A DNA stretch of 23,359 bases from Deltaproteobacteria bacterium (GCA_026988585.1 JALSKY010000050.1:1-23359), one strand, 5' to 3'. Positions 7,069 through 14,658 are shown, counted from the stretch's first letter. Translations and numbers: made by a program. Notes: generated by a model from the sequence alone, not told the origin.

Positions 7069-10000
7069 GCCGAATCTGAACTGGAACGGGTCAATCTCAG
7101 GAAATATCGGGTTGGTCATCTCCAGATTGTTCAGCCTGCACTGGACTGCAGGATTTTCATAGTTTTTACCCCAGTATAATCCCTGCAAGATCCAGAATCT
7201 CTGAAGATCTTCCAGAAATAGCTCTTTCATCCTGTCCACGAAGTGACCATTGGATATGACAAAAGGAATATCGCTGTTCATGGCCTGCAGCAGTTCCCTG
7301 CCGGCCTGTGCTACTATCCTCTTGGCGATCTGGTTTTCAGGCTGGTTTTGTGCAAGGTCTGTAGCCATGGCAACGATCTCCCTTGCTGCCTCATGGGTAT
7401 GCCTGTGCATCCAGGAGACTGAGCCATACATCCATTTGTCGAATGTGCCCTTGTCCCCCCATGATGAGGTGTTTATGAAAAGATCCTGATTCTTGCGGTA
7501 TCTGTTGAGGTAGGTGCTGGGAGTGGTCAGTTCCGTTTCGTTCTGGTTGTAGTAGAGCTTCTTCAGGAGAAAATAGAGAAAATCTGTGCCTTCATACCAG
7601 TGATGGCCGAAGAGTTCCGCATCGTACATGGCAACGATCAGTGGTTTTTTCCAGAACCAGTTCCGGATATGTTGAAAGCGGAAGTTCCTGCTCTCCATGA
7701 AGTGTTGAGCATGTCTTGCAGCCTTTTCCATAGCCCATTCCCGCACATAAGGTTCTTTCCAGTTATGGGTCCTGGTGGTGATACGGTTGTAACGCAAGGG
7801 GCCACCCTTGAAATGAAAATCCAGATAATCCGGATCACCTGGATACCCTTCCTCACCGCTCCAGACCTGTTTTCCTGTCTCAGGGTCCCGGGCAAAAACT
7901 GCAACATCAGAGCCCTTTATGAATACAGGGGCATGAGTGCCAAACTCCGCTGGTGCATCTGCCAGGGTTACAGCATGGGTCTCTGCAAAGAAATATCTCA
8001 GGCCGGCACCATCCACAAATTTTTCTATCCCCGGCATGTATGCACATTCAGGCAACCAGATCCCATTGGGCTCCCTGCCGAAGACCTCTGTATAATCACC
8101 TACTGCTGTCTCAACCTGTGCCCTTATGGATTCAGGAAAGGCGGTGTGGAACGGCAGAAATGCGTGGGTTGCCCCACAGGTGGATATCTCAAGATAGCCG
8201 AGATCCTGGAATTTCTTGAAGGCTCTGTTCAGATCGCATCCATACCTCAGGAAGCAGTCCTTCACCTCCAGGAATCTGTTCAGGTGCATCCATGCAGTGT
8301 TGTTATAGTGGGGGGCTTCCCTTTTTGTTCGGTCAACTTCTGCCTTGGCGAGATTTATGTGGCTGTCAATATATTTCAGGAACTCCTCCTGCAACATCTC
8401 ATCTCTCATCATGTTCGAAAGGGTAGGGCTAAGATCCATGGAGAGACGGAAATCCACACCTTCCTCATGGAGTTTTTCAAACATGCGGATCAAAGGGGCA
8501 TAGGTGTTGTTCACTGCCTCGTGATACCATTCCGGCGGATAGCCCATTGGCTGCCAGAAGCCTGTGTCGCCATAACTGACCCTTTGCCTGATATATGGAA
8601 GATGAGCATGCAGATGGATTATCAGCAGGCCTATGGAGTGGTTTGCTGTATCCATCACTGATCTCAGCTCCCTCTCTGTGGGGTGGTTCCTGAGAGGTGG
8701 GACCTCTTTGTATTCAATTGGATTGTTCCCAGGCGATATCCTGGCAGTCTGGATCTTGTTTGAAACATCTGTCAGGTTTGTGATATCATTGCCTGCAACT
8801 GCAACAAGCTGTACCCTGTAGATCCTGTCAGGGTCCAGGTTCAGGTAGTAGTTGTCCACGCCGGGCAGATAGACCTCCGCATCCTTGTCCATCTCGTGGT
8901 AGAGATTTCCCGCCCATTCATGCATCACCTTGATATAGGTCTTGACTTCTGTGCCGGACTCCCGGTGGAGTTTAGAAAGGCGTCTCTGAAGTCTGATCTC
9001 ATCAAGATGCCAGTAGCAATATCCCCGTCTTTCATCTATTGGAATAAGGACTATCTGATCAGGCTTGTTGGGTACAGGACATATATTTGAAATCATCAGG
9101 GGCAGTTCCAGATCGATCCCTTCCTGAACAATGAAGAGCCCGGCCCTGTAGGCCGGTCCATCCTTGAGTCCTGTAAAGAGCCAGTCATAGGTCTCAGGCA
9201 GGAGTTTGCCTCCCTGTCCTTCCGGGACAAACCTGCCATGTTCATCTGTGTGGTATAATCTTATTAGAATGCTGGTTTTCTCCCAGGTCATTCCTGCCTT
9301 TTCAGCCTCTTTTTTCACAACATCCCAGATGGATTCCGGGAGTCTCCACCATGCCCGGAGCTGTACCGAATCCTCCTCCCAGATCTCCCTTTTCAGCTCG
9401 AAATAGGGAGCCTTGGCAGCGATCTCAATATCGCACTCTCCAAGTAGTGACAATGTCTCTGGAGAGGCAAAGGAGACAGTGAAGATGATTTTGGCAATTT
9501 TGGGGGTGTCACCCTTCAGGGAATCCTTCTCTACTATCGCCAGATTTACCCTTTTGAGCAGGCCTGGAATGAAACGGTAGTCGGTCATGCCCATCTCTAT
9601 GAGCTCTTCTGTTGGAAGATTTCCGCCAGGATCAGGATATCTGAGAACATGGAGACAGAGTTCTACCTGGTTTTCCCAGTCAAGTCCTGTTGCCCGCTCT
9701 ACCTCATTTCTTATCCGTTCCCAATCTATATCGCTCCACGTGATATGATGCCTTGCCTCATTCTCCGATACCACTGAAACCTTAGGAGTATAATGACAAT
9801 CTGTGGCAACTATCAGCTTGAAGTGTTCCTTGCGCACTATGCGTATCTGAAAGGAACCTATCTCATCCAGGAAAAACTCAGTGCTCTTCTGAAAGGTGCA
9901 CTTTTTGGCTATTACTGTCTGCTGATCCCAGTTGCGTCTGACCTCAACCCACAGATCTTCCATGGCAGGGTTGATCGCATCTGAAATGGTATCATCCCAC

Positions 10001-10119
10001 GCTACCTTGACCAGATTGCCTGAGATCCTGACTGTGAAATTGCTGCACTGGTGATCTTTACAGGAAAGCTGGGACTCTATAATGGGATTTTCCAATATCT
10101 TTCTGGTTGTTGCAGACAT
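7063..10119 (-). CDS. GH57 alpha-glucan branching enzyme-like protein with DUF4912 and extra N-terminal modules
   Basis: The 1018-residue protein carries a GH57 catalytic domain from about residue 495 to the C-terminus. Family motifs are HLHAHLPY (502-509), MDLSPTL (561-567), WLPECAY with the presumed nucleophile Glu691 (688-694), and YDAELFGHHWYEG with the presumed acid Asp833. The YDAELFGHHW form and a trailing DUF1957-like helical domain are typical of 1,4-alpha-glucan branching enzymes, so a role in glycogen-like polymer synthesis is likely. Residues about 345-460 resemble DUF4912 (IPIDERRGYCYWHLDE, NYYLNLDPDRIYRVQLV). Residues about 125-230 and 250-335 look like two copies of one module. 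No signal peptide is visible, so it is cytosolic. The SD GGAAGGA precedes the ATG. Substrate specificity is inferred from motifs. Confidence 0.9.
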   Translation of the reverse strand: MSATTRKILENPIIESQLSCKDHQCSNFTVRISGNLVKVAWDDTISDAINPAMEDLWVEVRRNWDQQTVIAKKCTFQKSTEFFLDEIGSFQIRIVRKEHFKLIVATDCHYTPKVSVVSENEARHHITWSDIDWERIRNEVERATGLDWENQVELCLHVLRYPDPGGNLPTEELIEMGMTDYRFIPGLLKRVNLAIVEKDSLKGDTPKIAKIIFTVSFASPETLSLLGECDIEIAAKAPYFELKREIWEEDSVQLRAWWRLPESIWDVVKKEAEKAGMTWEKTSILIRLYHTDEHGRFVPEGQGGKLLPETYDWLFTGLKDGPAYRAGLFIVQEGIDLELPLMISNICPVPNKPDQIVLIPIDERRGYCYWHLDEIRLQRRLSKLHRESGTEVKTYIKVMHEWAGNLYHEMDKDAEVYLPGVDNYYLNLDPDRIYRVQLVAVAGNDITNLTDVSNKIQTARISPGNNPIEYKEVPPLRNHPTERELRSVMDTANHSIGLLIIHLHAHLPYIRQRVSYGDTGFWQPMGYPPEWYHEAVNNTYAPLIRMFEKLHEEGVDFRLSMDLSPTLSNMMRDEMLQEEFLKYIDSHINLAKAEVDRTKREAPHYNNTAWMHLNRFLEVKDCFLRYGCDLNRAFKKFQDLGYLEISTCGATHAFLPFHTAFPESIRAQVETAVGDYTEVFGREPNGIWLPECAYMPGIEKFVDGAGLRYFFAETHAVTLADAPAEFGTHAPVFIKGSDVAVFARDPETGKQVWSGEEGYPGDPDYLDFHFKGGPLRYNRITTRTHNWKEPYVREWAMEKAARHAQHFMESRNFRFQHIRNWFWKKPLIVAMYDAELFGHHWYEGTDFLYFLLKKLYYNQNETELTTPSTYLNRYRKNQDLFINTSSWGDKGTFDKWMYGSVSWMHRHTHEAAREIVAMATDLAQNQPENQIAKRIVAQAGRELLQAMNSDIPFVISNGHFVDRMKELFLEDLQRFWILQGLYWGKNYENPAVQCRLNNLEMTNPIFPEIDPFQFRFGI

Positions 10120-10183
10120 ATTTCATCCTTCCTCTTGTTCAAAATATGGTAATCAGGCCTGGAGCTGTCCAATATCTCCCCGA

Positions 10184-10202
10184 AGATGATAAAAAATCAT
10201 CT
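10184..10202 (-). promoter_or_regulatory. Hairpin or operator dyad in the GH57 leader
   Basis: A perfect inverted repeat AGATGAT-AAAAA-ATCATCT (7-bp arms, 5-nt loop) lies between the putative GH57 promoter and its start codon, about 65 nt before the ATG. It has no T run on either strand, so it is not a terminator. It could be an mRNA leader hairpin or a repressor site just downstream of the transcription start. Confidence 0.4.
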
Positions 10203-10213
10203 CTACCTCTCAT

Positions 10214-10243
10214 CTTATACCCGCAAACTGCCTTTTGTTACAA
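10214..10243 (-). promoter_or_regulatory. Putative sigma-70 promoter of the GH57 gene
   Basis: On the minus strand, a -35-like TTGTAA (10243-10238) and a -10-like TATAAG (10219-10214) are separated by 18 bp. Transcription would begin near 10207, giving a leader of about 88 nt that includes the 10184-10202 dyad. The -35 box matches only 4 of 6 positions, so this is moderate evidence. Confidence 0.42.
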
Positions 10244-10333
10244 CCATATAATTGATAAAAAAACATGGAAACTGCTTCTGTTTCAGATTTTGAACTGTCT
10301 CGAGATAGGATGGCCGGTACCAAGAGGCTTTTC

Positions 10334-10361
10334 TTGTTGAATGTAGATATTCAGGTATAAT
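10334..10361 (+). promoter_or_regulatory. Putative sigma-70 promoter, plus strand
   Basis: A TTGTTG box (10334-10339), a 16-bp spacer and a perfect TATAAT (10356-10361) make a credible promoter. Transcription would start near 10368. The next secure gene starts almost 400 bp downstream, so the transcript would have a long leader, encode the small frame at 10373-10528, or be a non-coding RNA. Confidence 0.4.
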
Positions 10362-10372
10362 TCTCTGAACGT

Positions 10373-10528
10373 ATGGATCAACAGGGTCTGCTCAACAGGC
10401 AAGATGTAGATTATGTCAGTAAAATTAAGAGGTTAATGGTTGTAGAAGCGTTTTTTTTCGAAGGGTCCGAATTTCAGACCATGAAAAACAGGGCTACATT
10501 GTGGCTCCATGTTCTGTTTTCCTTGTAA
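10373..10528 (+). CDS. Possible 51-residue small protein (low confidence)
   Basis: An ATG at 10373 opens a 51-codon frame ending in TAA, beginning MDQQGLLNRQDVDYVSKIK and continuing through a hydrophobic/acidic stretch to ATLWLHVLFSL. It begins about 5 nt after the start site predicted from the TATAAT at 10356-10361, so it would be leaderless or nearly so; no SD is visible. I do not recognise the sequence, and chance occurrence is quite possible. Confidence 0.15.
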   Translation: MDQQGLLNRQDVDYVSKIKRLMVVEAFFFEGSEFQTMKNRATLWLHVLFSL

Positions 10529-10743
10529 AAGGGGAGGACAGGGTTGTCGGGAGTTCACTGTTTTACTGATTGGATAACTTACTTTGTAACGTTCACTCTT
10601 TTTAAGATGAAGACTCCTTATATATCCAAGTCCTTCCATTTTATACCTTTGAAAAAGGTGTTGTGCAGCCATGCCGTCCTGCTCCACGGGATCAAAGTCA
10701 CCTCATCAAAGGTTAAATCTGTTTCCAAGGGTTGATTGATATC

Positions 10744-11727
10744 GTGAACACGAGAGGATATCTGCTTCTGCTCCTGGGCCTTGGGTTGTTCATCGGGCTC
10801 CTGATCTATTATGGCTTGGATGATATCTTTTCCGCCATGTCTGTAATGGGATGGGGGCTTGGAGTGGTGGTGGCATCCCATCTGCTGCCTCTCTTTATCG
10901 ATTGCCTGTCATGGCGATTCCTGTTTGTATGGGAGAGGATCCCAGGTTTTCATCATATCCTCTATTCTCGCTGGATTGGAGAGGCTGTCAATGCCCTGTT
11001 GCCGTCAGCCCAGGTAGCCGGTGATGTAGTCCGGGCCAGGATCCTTGCCCTGCATGGTTATTCACCTGTACATGCCGGCGCCAGTGTCTTTACGGAGATC
11101 GCTGTTGCCCTTATCTCCCAGACCATTTTTGCCCTTATCGGCATTGTCTGTCTGATGATCATCGGTTGCCGGACCGTGATTCTCAACGGCATGATCGGCT
11201 TTGTAATTCTCATCGGTTTTTTTGCCCTGTTCTTTTTTGCATATCGCCGAGGTTTCTGGAGCGGGCTCATCGGGCTTCTATCTGTGCTGGTGGGCAAAGA
11301 GAGGATGCAGGAGATCTCCGGCAGTGCAGAGGCCATGGATCAGGCCATTAGGGAGATATATCAGCATAAAGGCTCTGTTGCCATAGCGGTTGTGCTGAGA
11401 TTGATCGGCTGGATGGCTGGTGCAGTGGAGGTCTGGGTGGCTCTCTGGTTCCTGGATTCAGATCCATCTGTTCCCAAGGCATTGCTTCTGGAGAGTCTCG
11501 GGCATATGATTAGAGGTGCTGCCTTCCTGGTTCCCGGTGCAATCGGTGTGCAGGAGGGCGGTTTTGTCTTTCTGGGGAGTCTTGTAGGACTGACACCGGA
11601 AATATCCCTGAGCGTCTCTCTATCCAAGAGGGTCAGGGAGCTGGTATTGGGAATACCTGCCCTGTTGGCCTGGCAGATTGAAGAGGGGCGCAATCTGTTT
11701 TTTAGGCAGATTAAGAGGAAGAGGTAG
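10744..11727 (+). CDS. HpnL-family (LPG synthase TM / UPF0104 fold) integral membrane protein
   Basis: A multi-pass inner membrane protein of the lysylphosphatidylglycerol-synthase transmembrane (flippase-like) superfamily. Conserved segments are EAVNALLPSAQVAGDVVRAR near residues 80-99 and VPGAIGVQEGGF near 263-274, followed by SLSKRVRELVLGIPALLAWQ. Those two blocks resemble the HpnL family known from hopanoid clusters, though no other hopanoid gene is in the window. At least seven hydrophobic helices are visible and no soluble aminoacyl-transferase domain is attached, so it is not a full MprF. I chose the GTG at 10744 (327 residues) because AAGGG (10727-10731) is 12 nt upstream; the in-frame TTG at 10732 would abut that SD. 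It probably moves or modifies a lipid; the substrate is unknown. Confidence 0.82.
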   Translation: MNTRGYLLLLLGLGLFIGLLIYYGLDDIFSAMSVMGWGLGVVVASHLLPLFIDCLSWRFLFVWERIPGFHHILYSRWIGEAVNALLPSAQVAGDVVRARILALHGYSPVHAGASVFTEIAVALISQTIFALIGIVCLMIIGCRTVILNGMIGFVILIGFFALFFFAYRRGFWSGLIGLLSVLVGKERMQEISGSAEAMDQAIREIYQHKGSVAIAVVLRLIGWMAGAVEVWVALWFLDSDPSVPKALLLESLGHMIRGAAFLVPGAIGVQEGGFVFLGSLVGLTPEISLSVSLSKRVRELVLGIPALLAWQIEEGRNLFFRQIKRKR

Positions 11728-11750
11728 AAGGGGTAGTAACAATCCTGTAG

Positions 11751-11779
11751 TTGGACCATGGTGAATATGGTCCTATATT
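11751..11779 (+). promoter_or_regulatory. Putative sigma-70 promoter with an internal dyad, before the HAD gene
   Basis: TTGGAC (11751-11756) and TATATT (11774-11779) are spaced by 17 bp. The spacer is almost filled by a perfect dyad, GGACCAT (11753-11759) and ATGGTCC (11767-11773), which partly overlaps the -35 box and abuts the -10 box. A factor bound there would compete with polymerase. The HAD start codon lies 41 bp beyond the -10 box, behind a strong GAGGAG ribosome site. Confidence 0.5.
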
Positions 11780-11819
11780 GTGTTATTATGGTTGAGGCAT
11801 AAACTGAGGAGAAAAAATC

Positions 11820-12539
11820 ATGAATCCGGACCATAGAGGAATGCAGGGAATACGGGCCATCTTTTTCGATTATGGCGGCACTTTGGATGCACCAGGGGTC
11901 GCCTGGCTGGACAGGCTCTACGGCTACTCTACCAGAATTGGATATCACGTAGCCTTTTCAAGGTTCAGGGATGCCTATATCAAGGCTCACAGGGGGCTTG
12001 AAAGGGAGTTTCCCAGCCATCTGGATCTGGAAGGGGTTATCAGAGAGCTTATCCGCAGGACACTTCTATCCCTTGGGACCAGTGACTGGGTCCTTACCAA
12101 CCAGTTGACCCGGGTTTTTTGCAGGGATAGCAGGGAGCATATCTGCAGGAACCTGCAGGTGCTTGCCAGACTGAAGAGACTCTACCGGATCGGCGTTATC
12201 TCCAACGGGTTTGGTAACTTGGAGGGGATCTGCAGAGAGACGGGGCTTATCTATGGTGTGGATCTCATGTTGGATGCACGCACCTTTGGATGTACAAAAC
12301 CTACCCGGGCAATATTCATGGCTGCACTGGAGGCTGTTGGTGTTGCCCCGGAACAGGCACTCATGGTTGGTAACTCCCTTCACAAGGATGTGCGAGGCGC
12401 CATTGCTGCCGGGATGAATGCAGTATGGCTGGTCCCACCAAAGGTCAGGAAGTCTGCTGCTAAGCTCGATAAGGATGTCATGGTGATAAGCAGTCTCGAT
12501 GAACTGGAGTCCCTGCTTTTGATGCAGCAGGCTGCTTGA
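11820..12539 (+). CDS. HAD-superfamily hydrolase (probable small-molecule phosphatase)
   Basis: A 239-residue soluble protein with all four HAD motifs: motif I FFDYGGTLD with nucleophile Asp17, motif II ISNG (Ser128), motif III Lys160 in CTKPTRAIF, and motif IV VGNSLHKD ending in Asp190. The second aspartate of motif I is Gly19, a substitution also found in active sugar-phosphate phosphatases such as YihX (DLGN), so activity is still plausible. A helical C1-type cap sits between motifs I and II. A strong GAGGAG SD lies about 7-8 nt before the ATG. It precedes a sugar-1-phosphate nucleotidyltransferase, which suggests a sugar-phosphate substrate; that is inference from context. Confidence 0.85.
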   Translation: MNPDHRGMQGIRAIFFDYGGTLDAPGVAWLDRLYGYSTRIGYHVAFSRFRDAYIKAHRGLEREFPSHLDLEGVIRELIRRTLLSLGTSDWVLTNQLTRVFCRDSREHICRNLQVLARLKRLYRIGVISNGFGNLEGICRETGLIYGVDLMLDARTFGCTKPTRAIFMAALEAVGVAPEQALMVGNSLHKDVRGAIAAGMNAVWLVPPKVRKSAAKLDKDVMVISSLDELESLLLMQQAA

Positions 12540-12548
12540 AGATGGTGT

Positions 12549-12630
12549 GCCCCCTTTATACAGTGGCTTCGGTAAATCCTTGTTTATCTCTGCCTGCTTT
12601 CTGCTGACAGGGTTTTTCCCATAAGGGGGC
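12549..12630 (+). promoter_or_regulatory. Inverted repeat able to mask the nucleotidyltransferase ribosome site
   Basis: GCCCCCTT at 12549-12556 is the perfect complement of AAGGGGGC at 12623-12630, with two more base pairs (AT/AT) possible after a one-base bulge. The right arm contains the only SD-like run (AAGGGGG) upstream of the ATG at 12643, about 13 nt away. Pairing in the mRNA would hide it; the 64-nt loop weakens the structure. Confidence 0.35.
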
Positions 12631-12642
12631 CGGGACTCTTTT

Positions 12643-13557
12643 ATGCAGATGTTGATTCTCGCTGCAGGTTTTGGCACAAGACTCCTGCCTGTTACAAACC
12701 ATATACCTAAACCCTTGCTTCCATTCATGGATCTGCCTGCAGTTGAACGGCTGGTGAATCAGGCGGTTTCCAATGGGTTTTCTACCATTGTAATAAATGG
12801 TCATCATTTGATTCAGATGCTGTATGAATGGCGGAATGGATTGTCATTGGCCTCCCTGCCGGCCATCAGCAGGGAGGAGACCATTATGGATACCGGAGGC
12901 GCGGTGGCACATGCCAGGAATCTCCTTCACGATGATCAGCCCCTGTTGATCTGGAACGGAGATATCGTCTCAGGTCTCAATCCCCGGAGACTTATGGAAT
13001 ATTATGGTTCTGTAGGGGCGCCTGATGCCCTGTTGGTGGTTCACAGACGTGCGCCGTTCAACAAGCTGATGATAGCAGATGATGCAAGGATAATCTCCTT
13101 CTCCTGTCCTGGTGAGTCGGCCATGGCCTTTACAGGGATCTCCGTTATGGGACCGGATCTGATCAGGAGGGTTCCAGTTGAACCTGTTTCTCTTGTTACT
13201 GTATGGCAGCAGGCCATTGAGGATGGTTTCAGGGTGGAGGCAGTGGAACTTGGGCGGCTATGTAAGGACGGATCTGATTACTGGGAGGATTTTGGTACCT
13301 TCCATGGCCTTTTCAATGCAAACCGGTTGCTGCTGGATAGAGAACATGCAGGTTCTCCCTATCTTTCTCCTTGTGCTGAGATAGGAGATGGTGTGGCGTT
13401 TTCCGGTACCGTGGTGATAAACAGGGATTGCACTGTGGGTGATAGAGCTGTCATCTCCAATGTGGTCATGCTGCCAGGAGCCAGTATAGCTCCTGGAACC
13501 AGGGTGGATGGAAGCATAGTCACTCCATGGGGCTCCTTTAACCATGAGGCGGTCTGA
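12643..13557 (+). CDS. Sugar-1-phosphate nucleotidyltransferase (MurU/HddC/ManC-type)
   Basis: This enzyme type makes an NDP-sugar from NTP and a sugar-1-phosphate. The 304-residue protein has the nucleotide-binding loop LAAGFGTRLLP (6-16), KPLLP (23-27), TGGAV (84-88), the metal-binding NGD (105-107) and a late DFGTF motif. Residues about 240-300 form hexapeptide-like repeats (IGDGVAFSGTVVINRDCTVGDRAVIS, with core IGDGVAFSGTVVI), a short left-handed beta-helix like those in GDP-mannose pyrophosphorylases. The sugar cannot be read from motifs; MurNAc-1-P, heptose-1-P or mannose-1-P are all possible. An in-frame TAA lies 7 codons upstream, so this ATG is the first start available. Its end overlaps the DUF374 gene by 14 nt. 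Confidence 0.88.
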   Translation: MQMLILAAGFGTRLLPVTNHIPKPLLPFMDLPAVERLVNQAVSNGFSTIVINGHHLIQMLYEWRNGLSLASLPAISREETIMDTGGAVAHARNLLHDDQPLLIWNGDIVSGLNPRRLMEYYGSVGAPDALLVVHRRAPFNKLMIADDARIISFSCPGESAMAFTGISVMGPDLIRRVPVEPVSLVTVWQQAIEDGFRVEAVELGRLCKDGSDYWEDFGTFHGLFNANRLLLDREHAGSPYLSPCAEIGDGVAFSGTVVINRDCTVGDRAVISNVVMLPGASIAPGTRVDGSIVTPWGSFNHEAV

Positions 13558-14308
13558 AGGAAGAGGTACTGTTCCGTACTGCTTCGTTTTACGCTATGAT
13601 CCACGGCAGCAAACCATCTGTTTCAAGGAGAAGTTGTTGATAAAGGATCAGTGTAAGGAATACCTGACAGGTTTAGGGCTCAGGGCTCTGTTGAAATTCA
13701 TAGAGGTCTGGATGGGCAGTTGCAGGGTACAGGAGGAGTATCATCCCGAGGCCAGGGCGTTATTGCAGAGGGGTAAGACCGGGGTTGGTGCCTTCTGGCA
13801 CAGTCAGATCCTCTATCTGCTCTATTATCTCAGAAAAAGGCCCGCAGCCATCATGGTAAGTGGCAGCAGCGATGGCCAGCTCGTGGTAAATGCCCTGGAG
13901 CTCTGGAACCAGTATCCGGTTCGTGGATCGCGTTTCAAGGGTGGAAGCAGTGCTGTAAGGGAGATGGCCCGGCTCATGAAAGAGAAGAATCTCCATGCAG
14001 GAATAGTGGCAGACGGGTCCAGGGGGCCTGCTCAAAAGGTGCAGGTCGGTGCCCTGATCCTATCCAGAACTACAGGGCGACCTGTCGTGCCTATTGCTTG
14101 TGCAGCAAAACCAGCCTATTATTTCGGCAGCTGGGACAGGATGTTTCTCCCTCTCCCATTGTCCAGGGTAGCAGTTGTGTTTGGTGAACCGCTCCATGTA
14201 CCGGCAGATGCCAGGGGGAGAGGCATTGAAGGTTATCGGCAGAAACTGCAGGAGGGGCTCAACCAAGCCACGCACAGGGCGGGGCAACTGGTAGGCATTG
14301 TTTCTTGA
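13544..14308 (+). CDS. DUF374 family lysophospholipid acyltransferase-like protein
   Basis: The 254-residue protein belongs to the LPLAT acyltransferase superfamily in its DUF374 branch, which is often found near lipid A and Kdo genes. Diagnostic segments are FWHSQIL (His86), GGSSAVREM (133-141), VADGSRGP (155-162) and PVVPIACA further on. As in other DUF374 members, the canonical HxxxxD is not intact: the residue five after His86 is Tyr91. Catalysis is therefore assigned by family only. It probably acts at the inner membrane face on an acyl lipid. It starts 14 nt inside the nucleotidyltransferase gene, indicating translational coupling; another start slightly downstream cannot be excluded, since no clear SD is visible. 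Confidence 0.87.
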   Translation: MRRSEGRGTVPYCFVLRYDPRQQTICFKEKLLIKDQCKEYLTGLGLRALLKFIEVWMGSCRVQEEYHPEARALLQRGKTGVGAFWHSQILYLLYYLRKRPAAIMVSGSSDGQLVVNALELWNQYPVRGSRFKGGSSAVREMARLMKEKNLHAGIVADGSRGPAQKVQVGALILSRTTGRPVVPIACAAKPAYYFGSWDRMFLPLPLSRVAVVFGEPLHVPADARGRGIEGYRQKLQEGLNQATHRAGQLVGIVS

Positions 14309-14317
14309 CGGTGTGGA

Positions 14318-14650
14318 ATGATTGCTGGAGAAAGAGAAAGTCAGGCGGATGGCACCTCCCTGGACTGGACTGCTCTGTCAGGTCTGGAGCAGGAGATCCT
14401 GATGGATCTCCGGGAAAAGGGACCCGATTGCGCCAAGTTTCTGTCAAGACGTTTTTCTGTCCATCCTTCTGAAATGATGAATCTTTTGAATAATCTCAAG
14501 GAAAGAGCCTGGATAGAACGGGTCAAGGGTACGTTTCTCCATAAAAAGGGGCTAAAGAGACCAAAACATATGAACCATACCTACTTTCAGTTATCCAGGC
14601 CTGGGGAGCTTGAGATAAGGCGCTGCTTGAGGTCTGGAAGGGAGGCTTAG
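14318..14650 (+). CDS. Small winged-helix-like protein of unknown role
   Basis: A 110-residue soluble protein lying 9 bp after the DUF374 gene and 8 bp before cvpA, so it is part of the same operon. I do not recognise a named family. The pattern GLEQEILMDLREKG, then CAKFLSRRFSVHPSEMMNLL, then ERAWIERVKG, and later basic residues and a YFQLSRPGELEI strand, matches a winged helix-turn-helix: helix 1, helix 2, recognition helix, wing. This resembles MarR/ArsR-type DNA-binding folds. The acidic N-terminal 20 residues look disordered. Whether it binds DNA is unknown; no ligand cysteines cluster as in ArsR metal sites. The SD is weak (GTGGA adjacent to the ATG). Confidence 0.72.
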   Translation: MIAGERESQADGTSLDWTALSGLEQEILMDLREKGPDCAKFLSRRFSVHPSEMMNLLNNLKERAWIERVKGTFLHKKGLKRPKHMNHTYFQLSRPGELEIRRCLRSGREA

Positions 14651-14658
14651 AGGCTGTC

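Larger units (their letters stand above)
10120..10731. other. About 610-bp divergent intergenic region
   Basis: This lies between the divergently transcribed GH57 and HpnL-like genes. It holds the putative GH57 promoter and leader dyad, a plus-strand promoter-like pair at 10334-10361 followed by a 51-codon frame, and a short ACCTTT-GAA-AAAGGT hairpin at 10645-10659. It is more AT-rich than its neighbours. The open frames covering 10107-10340 (plus) and 10433-10881 (minus) show no protein-like composition or ribosome sites and are not called. Confidence 0.6.

Noticed and set aside
7600..8661. 353-codon open frame on the plus strand
   Set aside because: It lies antisense inside the GH57 gene, whose catalytic motifs fix the true frame. 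Its translation is rich in Cys and His with no domain pattern.
10645..10659. ACCTTT-GAA-AAAGGT hairpin
   Set aside because: Only 6 AT-rich base pairs with a 3-nt loop and no T tail; likely chance.
10732..10743. TTG start for the HpnL-like gene
   Set aside because: The SD-like AAGGG would touch the start codon with no spacing. The GTG at 10744 is better placed.
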